DNA of 64,000 nt, taken from Ampelocalamus luodianensis (taxonomy: Eukaryota > Streptophyta > Magnoliopsida > Poales > Poaceae). Positions 45,001 through 56,269 of this stretch are shown here, one piece after another (positions within the stretch are counted from its first letter, which is position 1; every line of letters begins with the position of its first letter). The position numbers and the translations under genes were made by a program. Location of the stretch: NCBI GenBank assembly GCA_036346255.1, contig CM070628.1:6897840-6961839 (forward strand), written 5' to 3'. A model generated the notes under the pieces. That model worked only from the letters and a program-made list of their open reading frames with translations. It was not told the DNA's origin and did no database searches.

Positions 45001-45370
45001 GGTTTCTGTTAATAGTAACAGGCGGTTCAGGTGGTAATGTGTCTAACAGTAACGGGTCTGACAAACTGTGTTATGTACAGTAACAGAGCGAAAACGTTGC
45101 ACAGTGGTGGGTCTGGCAGGCTAGAGACTCTTTCGGGCTGGCTTTGGCAGCCCGGTTTGGTGACCTAGCGCTGTCTCACTCTGAGCTAGAGCTGGCTCGA
45201 TGGCAGCCGAGCAAGGAAAAAGACGGTGGCGGTGATTTTGTCGGCAGTGAGGGTCCACGCTGACACAGGATGGTGCTGGGAGCAACGCTGGAGTATGGGG
45301 GTTCCATTTTTGTGCTTAGGAGCCTAGGGTTTGCTCGGGATGGGCTGACGGCGGCGGTGGCACAGAAAGT

Positions 45371-45572
45371 AAGGAAAATTTGAAGTCATGGTAAAATCAA
45401 AGAGTACGAAAAATTTTAAGCCATGGTAAAATCAAAGAGTAAGAAAAATTTTAAGCCATGGTAAAATCCAAGTCACAAACGGTTCTTAATACCAACCGTG
45501 TGTGATAAGAAAAAATTTAAGCCATGGTAAAATCCAAGTCACAAACGGTTCTTAATACCAACCGTCTGTGAT
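45371..45572 (+). repeat. Nested short tandem repeats leading into the CACTA end
   Basis: 'attttaagccatggtaaaatc' occurs four times in a row. The last two copies extend to a longer unit of about 64 bases that includes 'aagtcacaaacggttcttaa'. The array runs straight into the CACTA subterminal repeats, so the subterminal region seems to have grown by tandem duplication. Confidence 0.85.
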
Positions 45573-45890
45573 GAGGATATTATCACAGACGGTTCATATT
45601 AAGAACTGTCTCAAGTATCACAGACGGTTCGTGACACGAACCGTCTGTGATATGACGACATATCACAGACGGTTCGTGTCATACTTCACAGACGGTTCTT
45701 AATATGAACCGTCTGTGTTAATAACGTATCACAGACGGTTTCAAAAGGAATTGTCTGTGATAAGACAACACAGACGGTTCCAAAGGAACCGTCTGTGATG
45801 AGGTGTCTACTATGACCTATTTTGTAGTAGTGAGGTCTAGTCTGAGTTGGCGATGGTGAGCGTGTTCCATGGAGCCATGCCGCATGGCGG

Positions 45891-47004
45891 TAGGGGTGAA
45901 AATGGATCGGATATTTTCCGACCGATCCGGACGAAAATAGATCCGGATTATCTCGGATCAGGTTTTCTCGGATAATTCTCGGATCGGAAACAAAATTGGA
46001 TTTTTTTGTCAGAAACGGAAATGAATACGAATACGGATTATCCAGATAAGACGAAGGCCGGATATCCAGATTTTGGCCCAAAAGAGAAAAGGAGATTTTA
46101 ATTGATTTCTGAATTTCAGAAAATGCAATAAATCAAATAGCCTTTTAGAAAATAGCAAATAAAACTAAAAAAATCTAGAAAAAATCATAGAAAATCCTTG
46201 AATTATTTTGAACTTAATAAAATTGATTTCAACTTAAAGTTGGTTTTTATTTTTGCACATAAATTATTTTTAATTTCTAAAAAATAGTAATAACCTCTTT
46301 AAAATATATAAAATTCAAGAAATTATTTATTTTTTTCACTTTAAATCCAATAAAATTCCAGAAAACTCAATAAATATTATTTTTGACATTAAAAACTAGG
46401 AAATTAAATAATTGACTTTATTTTATTATTTTTTCTTTTTAGCCAAGAAAACTCTTTTAAATCTCAGAAAATCCAATAAAATAATAACTTTATCAATTTT
46501 ATTTTTGCTAACATACTTTGGGATGTTACAATCATTTGCGTATAGATTAACCATCCAGCCTGATCGATGTTAGTGTGAATTAAGTTTTATGTATGTGATA
46601 AATTAAGTGTGAATGTGTGATGACTTATGACTTTTTGAGTTATAACTTATGAGTTAAATATGGTAAACTAAGTTTTATTTTTGTGATAAACTAGTTAATG
46701 CAGCTTGCTAGTGCCAATCTTATGTGTGGTTGCTGAAAATATGAATAATTCATGAATGTTTGTATCAAATGAACTAGTTATATGTTTTCGTTAATTTTTG
46801 GCATACAATTTAAGGGATTTTCATGTTCCAAAAAATATCCGCGGCCGTATTCGTTTCGATTCATATTTGCTTTGTATTCGTATTCGATATTATTCGTACC
46901 CATATTCGTATCCGGGGTATTCGTATTCGAATCCGGGAAAAAAAATATGAAAACAAATATAGCAGAGCTATTATCCATCCGTATTCGATCTGTTTTCACC
47001 CCTA
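45891..47004. mobile_element. Non-autonomous hAT element (1114 bp)
   Basis: The ends taggggtgaaaatggatcgg and, in reverse, taggggtgaaaacagatcg carry a perfect 8-base duplication catggcgg (45883-45890, 47005-47012). Terminal regions are rich in 'cggat' and 'attcgtattcg' repeats; the centre is AT-rich and non-coding. Confidence 0.93.
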
Positions 47005-47012
47005 CATGGCGG

Positions 47013-47710
47013 TGCCAAGCTAAGGGCTGCGGAGCTAGGGTTGAAGCTAAGGGATGGGTTCGTCGACTCGAGGCAAAGCTAACGGTGCATTTGATGGGGC
47101 TAGAACGTGGATAGAAGCGACAAATCGAGGAAGGGGCCTATCGGGGCCTTGTCGGTTGCGGTGGCGATTGGGGCGGCACTGCTGGAGCTAGAGAGGATGG
47201 AGAGGGGTATGAGTATGTGGTGAGGCTAAAGGAGATGATAGTGTGGTGGGGTCCGGCTCTAAACATGTGGGGAAGCGGTGGCAGTGCGTCCAAAGGGGAG
47301 GAGATAGGGCGGAGTGGAGGAAGGGTCTTCATGGGCGCTGGGGAGGAGCGGCGGCGCCGGGAAGAGTAGCGGCACCGGGGACGGAGTGGACGGAGGGGAA
47401 GGGAGGGGAAAAGACGGGAGGAGTCGAGAAGGCTACATACGGGCGAAGAAAACGACAGAAGAAGGGAGGAGTGGTGAAGCAAGAAGATGGGAGGAGAGGC
47501 AAAGCAAAGCTGCGTTCAGGAGAGGAGAAGCAGACGCGCAGCGCTCCATCACTGATCGAATGACGTAGGCGCGCGCGAGGCCGATGCAGGCAAAGATATT
47601 CGAGGGACACGTGGGCACGAGTGAGTGGGAGAAAATCTCCATGAAACCCGGAGAGGCCAGTGATTTGTGGCGCTATAAGGAGCTGGGGATGTGGCAGCTT
47701 AGATTATACA
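47013..47710. other. GC-rich region, no gene supported
   Basis: Purine-rich on the plus strand with long frames on several readings that look compositional. Before the copia insertion it was continuous with 54662 onward (rejoining at ataca). It shows no resemblance to the expected first exon of a WSS1-like gene. Confidence 0.5.
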
Positions 47711-47982
47711 TGTTGAGGAACCGTCGCTGGCGAGTCCAGTCCGAGCGATTATCTCGTAGACAAGTGTAGAATCGTAAGAACAATGCAAGAACGTAAGAAC
47801 AGAATAAGAGATGAACACAGAGATGTAGGGGAGACTTCTTGCTTCTCTTTATTCCTTCATGTATCGATCAATTCTTTACAATGAATAGCACCCCCTATTT
47901 ATAGGCGACGACCCTGCTAGGGTTTGGGATGAGGAGCCCACCATGGGCCAGGACTCCCGGTCCTGGGCCCGGTTTCTTAACA
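47711..47982 (-). repeat. 3' LTR of copia element B
   Basis: 272 bases, nearly identical to 54386-54656. It is followed by ctcccccttgggc, the polypurine tract in reverse. Confidence 0.95.
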
Positions 47983-48280
47983 CTCCCCCTTGGGCACTCA
48001 TCCTTCATGTCCATGTCTCGTCAAAACTCCATAAAAACCCAGTAGGAAAAATTTGGAGAAAGAGTACATGATACACGTTCTGCTGTGATGCACGAATTGC
48101 CTCATTAAAACCCTTAGTCGAGAAACTTCAGGAAAACTCGTCATGGGAAAAAGAGTACAATCAACCCAATTTCATTTAATCTCCTGGATTTATTCTTTGG
48201 GTACTCAATCTTCATGATCAAGCTTTAATAATGAGTTCGTGAAGGTTCTCCCTCTGAATTCTGCACTTCTCTAAGTCTCA

Positions 48281-51200
48281 TCATTCCAATTCACGTATGC
48301 ATCTTTCAAAGCTAGACGTTGGAAGTGACTTAGTGAATAAATCTGCAAGATTCCCACACGACTTAGTATGCAGTACTTTAAATACGTTCATCTTTTGCAA
48401 TTCATGAGCATAGAAGAACTTGGGGTTGATATGCTTTGTGTGAGGATTCTTCACATAACTCATCTGTACTTATGCAACACAAGTTGAATTATCTTAATAG
48501 AAAATAGTGGGGGTTTGCGCGGTATTCAATCCACACGACTGCTGGATGTGGTCAATCATTCGTTGAAGCCAAACACATTCTTGTAAGGCCTTGTGCAGTG
48601 CTATGATTTCCAAGTGGTTCGTCGAAGTCGATACAAGACATATCTTAGACGATTTTCATGGAATTGCAGTTCCACCACATAGGAGTTCATAGGCTGTTTG
48701 CAATTTGGCTGTATACGGGTCCTACAGGTACCCTTCATCTGTATTGCCATTCATAGTTAGGTCTTGGTTCTTTCTGTAGAACAGACCAAGTTCTTTGCTT
48801 CCTTGGAGGTATCGGAAGATGTCTTTTATTCCCTACCAATGCCTTTGGTAGGTTCTGTACTATACCTTGCTAATAGGTTTACGGCAAATGCAATGTCCGG
48901 TCTAGTACAGTTTGTTCAATACATGAGTGCTTCTATTGCACTTAAGTGTGGGAATTTCAGTCCCAGGACTTCCTCCCCCTCTTTTTTAGGTCTGTACGAG
49001 TCTTTGTCTTGCTGCAAAGATCTCCCGACCATTGGCACTTTCAAAGGGTATGCCTTTCCAAAGTCAAACCTTTCTGACACCTTCTGAGTATAGGTTGACT
49101 TATGTACTAATATTCCTTCAGGGACATGCTCAAGCTCCAAGCCTAGGCAATATTTGGTTTTACCCAAATCTTTCATTTCGAACTCCGACTCTAGGTAAGA
49201 GCTTGCTTTCCTAATATCCTTCAGGGTTCCGATGATATTCAAATCATCTTCATACTCTAAGATTATAAAAAATCCATTCTGGGATCGTCGTATAAATACA
49301 TAAAGATTATTCTCATTGTTCGTGTAGCCCTTCTTGCATAGAAAGTCGCTTCAAGCGATTATACCACATTCTGTCTGATTGTTTAATTTCGTAAGGTGAC
49401 TTTCTGAGTTTCACACTGTACATATTTCTATTTGCTCTGTTTTGGTTCGGGACAGGGATACATTCAGGTATCTTCATATAAATGTCCGAATCCAATATTT
49501 CATAAAGGTATGCTGGTATTACATCCATCAATTTCACTTTTAACTTCAAGTTCACTGCCATTGAGATAAATATATAAAGGGAGTTCCGCCCATGACCGGG
49601 GAATAGGTTTCTTCATAATCATCTCTTAGACGTTCAGTGAAACCTTGTGCAACGAGCCTTACTTCTTTTCATTTCTCTTTCGAACAAAATACCCACTTAT
49701 GTCTTACGGGGTGCACAAGGGGAGACGTGCGGCTTACAGGCCTAAACGCCTTTCTTTTATTCAGAGAGAATAATTCAGTTTCTATTGCCTTCTTCCAATC
49801 TGATCTTTTCTTTCATTCAGCGAGCGATGCAGGCTCTGGATCAAAATTGACGATTGTGGCAAGTTTCTTTGCAAAGTAAATGTCGACATTGGCAGTTGTC
49901 ATATTCAAAGATTCTCCCGAGGTCATAAAGTTTATAGCTATTGCTTCAAGGGGCGATTCTTCTAATGCTTCTACTTGCTCACCGCCGCTTCCAATTGCTG
50001 GGCAAGTTCCTTTAGTTTTTCAGCTCCGATGTGTGCGCACACATCCATGCTGATGTCTCCCTTCATGGGGATGTTCAATTCTGGTATGCCTTTTCTGAAG
50101 GTTCCATACCGATGCTAGGTCTCAACTGGCTCTCCTTCTAGTTCTAGGGCACTTCGGTGATCAGCTGTGTCAAGTCCCTCTCATCCTTTTTCACTAGGCG
50201 TCCCCGGTTACTTTGGATTCGAGGGACCGGAGTTCTTGTCCTTTTATTCTGAGGCCTCTGGATGGGATTAGCGATACCTTCACAGGTATTTCAACCCTCT
50301 CCGGTGCATTGCTTGCAGGCAAATGCTACTTGGTCACGCTCTTCAAATCACTAAAGTGGTCTAGCAGTTGATTCGCTAATATTTGCAAATCAATTATCTT
50401 CTGGACTTCAATTGTCTTCTAGACTTCAATTCAATTATCTTCTGGACTGCAATTATCTTCTGGACTTCTCTATTTACTTCACTAGTGCGCGGGTCATATG
50501 CATAGATTTCAATTATCTTCTGGACTTCAATTGTCTTCTAGACTTCAATTATTTCCCAATATTATAATCAAGGGTTGATTTCCCCCCTAATGACGGGAAA
50601 CTAACCTCATCTAATGTACTATCAGCGAATCGAGCATTATACAAATCTCCAGTCATAGGGTCCAAATACTTGATTATGGATGTTGTCTCATAACCAACGT
50701 ATATCCCAGACTTTCGGAGAAGACCCATTGCGTCATTTGTGGTGGTGGTATAGGTATATAACCCTTGCAACCAAACTGCGAAGATGAGAAGTTTTGGTCT
50801 TGACCTTACGCTAGTTGCATAGGTGGATGGATGTTATAGGCCGACGGTCTAAAATTGATGAGAGCTACTGCGGGCAGGACTACGTGTCCCCAACATGTAG
50901 TTGGTAAATTACAATTCTTCAAAGTTCTGTTAGTCCATTCTGGGTGTGGACATGCGGTACAGAATACTCAACTTTTAATTCCTATTTTCATGCAATAATC
51001 ATCAAATGCTTTCAAAGTAAATTCTCTGGCGTTGTCCATTCAGGTGGACTTCATATGATAATCAGGGAAAATATTTCTAATTTTAATTATCTGCGAGATT
51101 GGCTATGCAAAAGCATGATTTCTCGTAGACAATAAACATACGTGCGACCATTCCGAGGAAGCATCGATGAGCACTATAAAATACCTAAATGACCCTTACA

Positions 51201-51860
51201 GGGTCTGTATAGGACCGCAAATGTCTCCCTAGATACGATCCAGGAATGCAGAGACTTCATTCTTCGCTTTCAGAGCAAAAGGTCTAATAATTAATTTCCC
51301 GGTGGTACATGTGGGGCATACAAAATCTTCCTGATTCGGAAAATTCTTTACATTCATATTATGTCCCTGTGAATTGTTAATTATATCTCTCATTATCCTA
51401 AGACCTAGGCGGCATAATCTATCATGCCAGAGATAGAAAAGTTCAGAGCTTCTAAATACGGTTTTCAAGGCAGTATAGGCTGCAGGTGCCTTAATATTAG
51501 TGTAGTATAGCCCAGTTTCATATGAAGGAAAACATTCTAATGCTATTTTTCACTTTCTTCACGCTTTGTAATGAGCAGGTATACTGTACCATACTCTTCT
51601 TCAGTCTCTACATGGAAACTGTTAGCGCAAATATCCTTGAAAGTTCTAGTCGATTCTGGGTACAACAAGTCTTCTTAAATGACCAAAGTTGTGCCCATTG
51701 GGAGTATAATTATGGCCCTTCCTGCGAGTATTATACAAGTATCGCTGCCTGCGATTGTCGTAAGACTACCAGCATTCTTGCTGATTGACTGGAAAATTTC
51801 CATTTCTCTCAGGATGATATACGTTGTGCCGCTACATGCTAAGCACACTTCCTCCATAGG
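48281..51860 (-). pseudogene. pol remnant of element B
   Basis: On the minus strand: protease-like region 51860-51675 (GSDTCIILAGRAIIILPMGT); integrase zinc region 51468-51229 with WHDRLCRLGLRIMRDI, where the second His of the usual HHCC finger is absent, and VCPTC; core remains near 51150; VGYETTSIIKYLDP (about 50700); RT 49560-48916 with EYEDDLNIIG in place of YVDD; and the RNase H end 48463-48281 (GNLADLFTKSLPTSSFERC). A TAG and a TAA interrupt the integrase near 51215 and 51197. Confidence 0.8.
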
Positions 51861-52264
51861 GCGTCATACGCGTTCTAATATAATGTACTTTATTAATATG
51901 TAGCAGAAAGCAAGCAACACATAAATAAAATACTTCATATATCAGAACGTAACTTGCTATTATAAAGACGGGAAAATAAGCCGTGTAGGACTCATAATAA
52001 GAATTTAATGATTTGCTCTCCTAGAGCTTGCAACCATTATTCAATAATTCAAAGTTCTGCTTCAATTACAAACTGCAAGTTTATATAAAAGATCCAAGTG
52101 TAATGCGTGCACTAGATCGAATCGGTGAAGTATTCAGGAACTTCTGCCTCAATCGGCTCCATGCACGATCTTCTCCTCTTGGGTAACTACGGCTGCGACC
52201 GCTGCGATATCCAAAGGATGGATGATGGGGGCTGCTACAGGGCTGTCCACATTCATAAGTATAA

Positions 52265-52790
52265 CTAATGGATGTGAATCATCTGTGCCTGCAATGGCGA
52301 GATATGCCTCATGCTATCATTTGTCTTTTTTCTTAGACTGGAAAGTATCAATAATGTACGACGCACGACCTTACCCTTCTTGCTCCTATCATTCGTGAGA
52401 GGCTTCATCACCTTGTAGCTACTAGTAGTGGCTTCATGGCCAACATTGCGACTAGGTGGCTGCAAGATGAAGTTCTTTCTTAGAACATCATCTTGAGCTT
52501 TCGTAACTTGCATGATGTCAATTAATTCGGCGTACTTCATGTAGCTGTCTAGACGATAGTTGCGTGCGGATTACACCGCATTTGGGTGAAGGGTAGAAAG
52601 TATTCTCCATCTTCTGCTCATCCGTGATTATATTACCACAAAATTGAAGACTGATACAAATTTTATACAAAATCTGGCCATGCTGGGTCAGTTCTTCGAA
52701 TTCCTGATTCGTGATGCCAGTCATCTTCATATTCATGCCAAAATTCATAAGATTACTGCTGGTAATTTGCGTAAGATAGTTGCAAAATTC
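52265..52790 (-). pseudogene. gag remnant of element B
   Basis: Minus-strand frames 52748-52518 (MNFGMNMKMTGITNQEFEEL, ILYKICISLQFCGNIITDEQ) and 52540-52265 (LRKNFILQPPSRNVGHEATT). It ends at the same position as in element A (...QMIHIH, stop). Confidence 0.75.
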
Positions 52791-53109
52791 TCATAATGCT
52801 CTTCGAAATCTTGGTTCGTGATCCTATATTTTTCTATGCATTTTTCATGATTTACTGCTATTTCCAGTGATTAAAAGTAATATAAACAATCACAGATAAT
52901 CAAAACAGTAAATACAATAAATAAATTGTATAGAAATAACAATAACAAAGATAAACATGCTTCAAAAGTTCAAAATATGCAAAAATTTGGATTTCCGAGG
53001 CTCTTTTCTACTGGAAAATGACTTTTCGGCAAAATCCGCGTAATTATCCTCGTAATTTTCAGAATTCCGAGAGATTTTTTCGCAATTTTGTGATTTCATT
53101 TCCTCCCCC

Positions 53110-53540
53110 CTTTTTTTGTGCTATGCGGGTGTGCGGCCATGCGGGGCCGGCGTCGTGCTTCGTGCGCGTGTGGAGGTGGTGCGGAGCGACGCGGCCAGCG
53201 AGGCCGGAGGTTTACGCAGTGCGCGGTGGCCTACGAGGCCAGCGGCTCATGCGCGCGCGAGCTACAGGCCGTGGTGCGGAACACGATGCGGTAGCACGCC
53301 TGCGAGGCGGTCATGTGGGGGCCGTCGGCGCGACGTGTCGGTCCGATGGTGGTTCGCCCGTGCAGGGGCGGCGCCTCCCCTCCCCACTTTTTTTTTCTTA
53401 GCTTCCTTCGTTGCCGTGGCCGTGCGACGGTTCTAGACGGTGGAGGCCCCGGCTACAGGCCGGCGACGGTAGGGGAACCCATGCAGTGGGAGCGCCGCTG
53501 CGGCGTCAGTGGGCAACAGCTTCAAAACGTGTTTTTTCAC
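53110..53540 (-). other. GC-rich leader of element B
   Basis: Counterpart of 30060-30900 in element A but about half as long. It contains a poly-A/G block near 53380-53400 like that of A. Open frames here are compositional. Confidence 0.55.
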
Positions 53541-53545
53541 GCAAT

Positions 53546-54085
53546 TACTGTTTATGCCATCGATCACTGTTCATCAGGGGCGTGATTACTGTTCATCACA
53601 CGGTCACTGTTCGGCAGGGGCGTGATTACTGTTCATCACACGGTCACTGTTCAGCAGGACGCAACTGTTCACCAAACACGGCTACTGTCCATTGTGTGCT
53701 ACTGTTCATCAGCGCGATTAATGTTCATTGCTTGCTACTGTTCATCAACATGATTACTGTTCATCATGGGATGGGTACTGTTCACCAGGTGCGGACACCG
53801 CTCAGCGCGGGTGTGCACTGTTCATCTGCGAGAGAATACTGTTCATCAGCAGTGGCACTGTTCACCACAGGCGAATACCGTTCATCCGCCGTGGGACTGT
53901 TCATTGCGGGCGTGCACTATTCATCACGAGGCAAAATACTGTTCATGCGAGCGTGCACTGTTCATCGGCTCAGGTACTGTTCACTGCAGGCACCGCACTG
54001 TTCATCACGGGCGAGTGCGGTTCATCGCGAGTGTGCACTGTTCATCACAGGCGAATACTGTTCACCATGGCGCGGACACTGTTCA
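53546..54085. repeat. Tandem array of 'ACTGTTCA' units (about 27 copies, about 20 bp each)
   Basis: In plus-strand spelling each unit starts actgttca(t/c)c or a close variant and continues with about 12 variable bases, often rich in 'gcg' and 'gtg'. Spacing ranges from about 17 to 22 bases, mean near 20. It lies in the 5' leader of element B, so the transcript sense is TGAACAGT. A plus-strand frame (53411-54106) stays open through it with a repetitive Cys/Ser/His-rich product; I treat that as a by-product of the repeat. Element A has a single such unit at the matching place. Confidence 0.92.
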
Positions 54086-54385
54086 TACAATTACCAATTG
54101 ACTTAGCCAGCGACTTCAAGTCGGCTCGTGGTAGATTAGAACAAGTTTGCAATTTTCAATCTACGGTACAATCGATATCCACTCGTTCATGTAATCTATC
54201 GATCGACATTGTGTCGGTGACTTCAAGTCTACTGGTAGATTAGAGCGAATTTGCACCGTAGAAAACCAATCTAGAAAGCAAATTTACAGAATTTAAAGCG
54301 ATCTAAAAAATACGATTCAATATACGAGTGTCGTTCATCGACAGTTACCTTTCCGATGCGAGGAGAGTCGATCGTGCTGATAACG

Positions 54386-54656
54386 TGTTGAGGAACCGTC
54401 GCTGGCGAGTCCCGTCCGAGCGATTACCTCGTAGACAAGCGTAGAATCGTAAGAACAATGCAAGAATGTAAGAACAGAATAAGAGATAAACACAGAGATG
54501 TAGGGGGACTTCTTGCTTCTTTCTATTCCTTCATGTATCGATCAATTCTTTACAATGAATAGCACCCTCTATTTATAGGTGACGACTCTGCTAAGGTTTG
54601 GAATAAGGAGCCCACTATAAGTCAGGACTCCCGGTCCTAAACCCGGTTTCTTAACA
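54386..54656 (-). repeat. 5' LTR of copia element B
   Basis: 271 bases, bordered on the inside by the primer site (minus strand cgttatcagcacgatcgac). Confidence 0.95.
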
Positions 54657-54727
54657 ATACAATCATTGTACAATGCATGTATGCTAGCTAGAAAGCGCCA
54701 TGCATGTTCCACGAAGCAGCATATGAT

Positions 54728-54842
54728 TGACCCGGATGACCACGACTTCATCCCCTACGATGAGGTGCTCGACACCATGCTCCACGAGCTCTGCCACATC
54801 GTGCGCGGGCCTCACGACGCGCAGTTTTACAAGCTCCGCAAG
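54728..54842 (+). pseudogene. WSS1-like exon with HExxH active site
   Basis: The family match begins at DHDFIPYDEVLDT; the sequence before it does not match the family. HELCH is coded at 54783-54797. It ends ...FYKLRK before the donor GTACGC at 54843. From memory of relatives, four residues (WDEL) are expected between KL and RK. Their codons would be flanked by 'agctc' on both sides, so slippage between short repeats could have removed 12 bases. Confidence 0.8.
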
Positions 54843-55763
54843 GTACGCACGCTGATGTTTGTGTGCTTCTGTTGGTGCTAGAAGATTTGATGATTCCACG
54901 GAATTGCGATTTGCCAGTGTACATGTATTGGCTTAGAATGTGGTGCTCATCTGCACGAGACTATTGACAGGGGGAAGTTGTCCATAATCCATTGCGAGCT
55001 GGCACATTTCCCAGAAAGCTTGGTTCAATAGATTTTTAGTTCAACAACTTAGGAGGATATTTTGTAATGATTACACGGTACTTTAGGAAAAGAAATATCA
55101 GAGATGGAACAAATTCATTCATGTCTACAAGAAACCGTAAATGTGTGTAGTAATTTTAACACATTTTGATATGGAAATTGGATGCTAATTGTGACCTTAG
55201 TGTTAGTTTTCCTCTTCTATCTGTCCTGTAAATGGTAACCGTATTAAGCTTCAGATGATAATTGTTACGTTCTGCTCGGAAGTTCTCCGAGAGGAAGGAA
55301 GGTTTGATAGTTTGTTGGGGAAGAAACAGCAAAAGAGAGGAAGAACTGGACAGAAGAGGTGAAGAACAGGAGGAGAAACTTAATATGGTCTATTAGTCTT
55401 TTGTCATTTCTTAACCCTCTCCTCCTCTCTCTCAGGTATTTAAGTGGTCCCCTTCACAAGTCGACAGGGTGGCCAACCGATTACCCATGCCAGATAGGAC
55501 AAAACTCACATCACCCAATCCTCTGATGCAAACCGAGTGCTTGGTCTTCTATTCCTTTTGACGCCCTATAGCGCGTCATGACAATGTCAAGGCACCGCCG
55601 GTATTGTGACAATAATATTGTCTGTCTTTTATTCCAAGTGGGCTTATCCTGAATTGAATTAATAGCAACAAAAGTATATAATTTTGTAGTCCCTCTGTTT
55701 ATTCCTCAAAAATATCACAATTTGTAGCTATCTTCTGACCTCACCAAGTCACCATAGCAGTTG
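54843..55763 (+). other. WSS1-like intron, left part
   Basis: Non-coding, with no clear element ends apart from the solo LTR that follows. The intron resumes at 59952-60250. Confidence 0.6.
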
Positions 55764-56056
55764 TGTCGGACCCGGATTTCCTAATCCAGAATCCTCTGTG
55801 AAACACTGTGCTATTCCCTGGATCAGTAGCTAGCACTCACAGATACATCACTGAATCAATTCATACATAGCGTAAAACCATACCATTCATTAAATGACAC
55901 AACAGAGTTTACATAGACCGCGTCGGGTCGAGTTTTGCAATAGGGCCGAACAGGCCAAATTGATTACATTATAAAAGCGGAAGCGAAAACGGAAGCAAAA
56001 GGGGTGAGAGCACATCTCTCCACAGGCAAGTGACTGGGGAAACCCGTGTGCGTCCG

Positions 56057-56082
56057 ATATTATCTAAAGACTCAGATAATAT
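56057..56082 (-). other. Hairpin downstream of the acidic ORF
   Basis: ATATTATCT pairs with AGATAATAT across an 8-base loop, nine perfect pairs, about 70 bases after the TAG at 56149. The other two module copies also have a stem-loop after their stop codon, but at larger distance and with a different loop. Confidence 0.5.
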
Positions 56083-56148
56083 AAGATGCACGCAAGAACC
56101 AACGGAGTCAGCTGGACTGGGGCGAGACTAGAACAGTTAATGACTACA

Positions 56149-56269
56149 CTACGCTTCATTATCTCCGGGTCCTCCGACTTCTGGATCCTCGTAATAGTCG
56201 TAATCTCCAGGGTTTCCTGCTTCTGAGGTTTTTGGGGAGAGAGCGAGGATGAGCACAACTTCCGTGCTC
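56149..56269 (-). other. Hairpin + acceptor-like site + acidic ORF (module in solo LTR)
   Basis: On the minus strand GAGCAC (56269-56264) pairs with GTGCTC (56256-56251). Relative to the GAGTAC/GTACTC stems one pair is changed on both sides. A 'ctctctccccaaaaacctcag' tract (shown in part) ends at 56223. The following frame reads AGNPGDYDYYEDPEVGGP then GDNEA, with TAG at 56151-56149. The DY-x-Y, acidic-Pro and GD-NE pattern matches the terminal peptides at 850-909 and 6251-6310. Confidence 0.42.

Larger units (their letters stand above)
42696..45832. mobile_element. CACTA-derived compound region (two mismatched ends)
   Basis: The left end cactaccataattcg (42696) is followed by a 'cgtcaggaaaattattcgcgacgg' family of subterminal repeats (42730-43000, shown here in shortened spelling). 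The right end (in reverse cactactacaaaatagg, 45832) is preceded by the 'cacagacggtt' family. The subterminal families differ and no common 3-base duplication is seen, so these are ends of two CACTA families joined by deletion or nesting. 43000-44260 between them shows no gene. Confidence 0.5.
47711..54656 (-). mobile_element. Ty1-copia retrotransposon B (minus strand), degenerate
   Basis: LTRs at 47711-47982 and 54386-54656 begin tgttgaggaacc and end tttcttaaca in plus-strand spelling. An exact 5-base duplication ataca lies at 47706-47710 and 54657-54661. The polypurine tract is next to the left LTR and the primer site next to the right LTR, so transcription runs right to left. Internal order from 54385 down: tandem-repeat leader, GC-rich leader, gag, protease, integrase, RT, RNase H. 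It is the same family as element A. It separates a GC-rich flank from the WSS1-like gene remains. Confidence 0.96.

Noticed and set aside
47138..47642. Possible gene between the hAT element and copia B
   Set aside because: Frames on both strands are compositional and I could not match them to the missing first exon of the WSS1-like gene.
53411..54106. Open frame of 231 codons on the plus strand through the ACTGTTCA array
   Set aside because: The product is a monotonous Cys/Ser/His/Val repeat, it lies antisense in a retroelement leader, and the array rarely produces a stop. There is no start context or domain.
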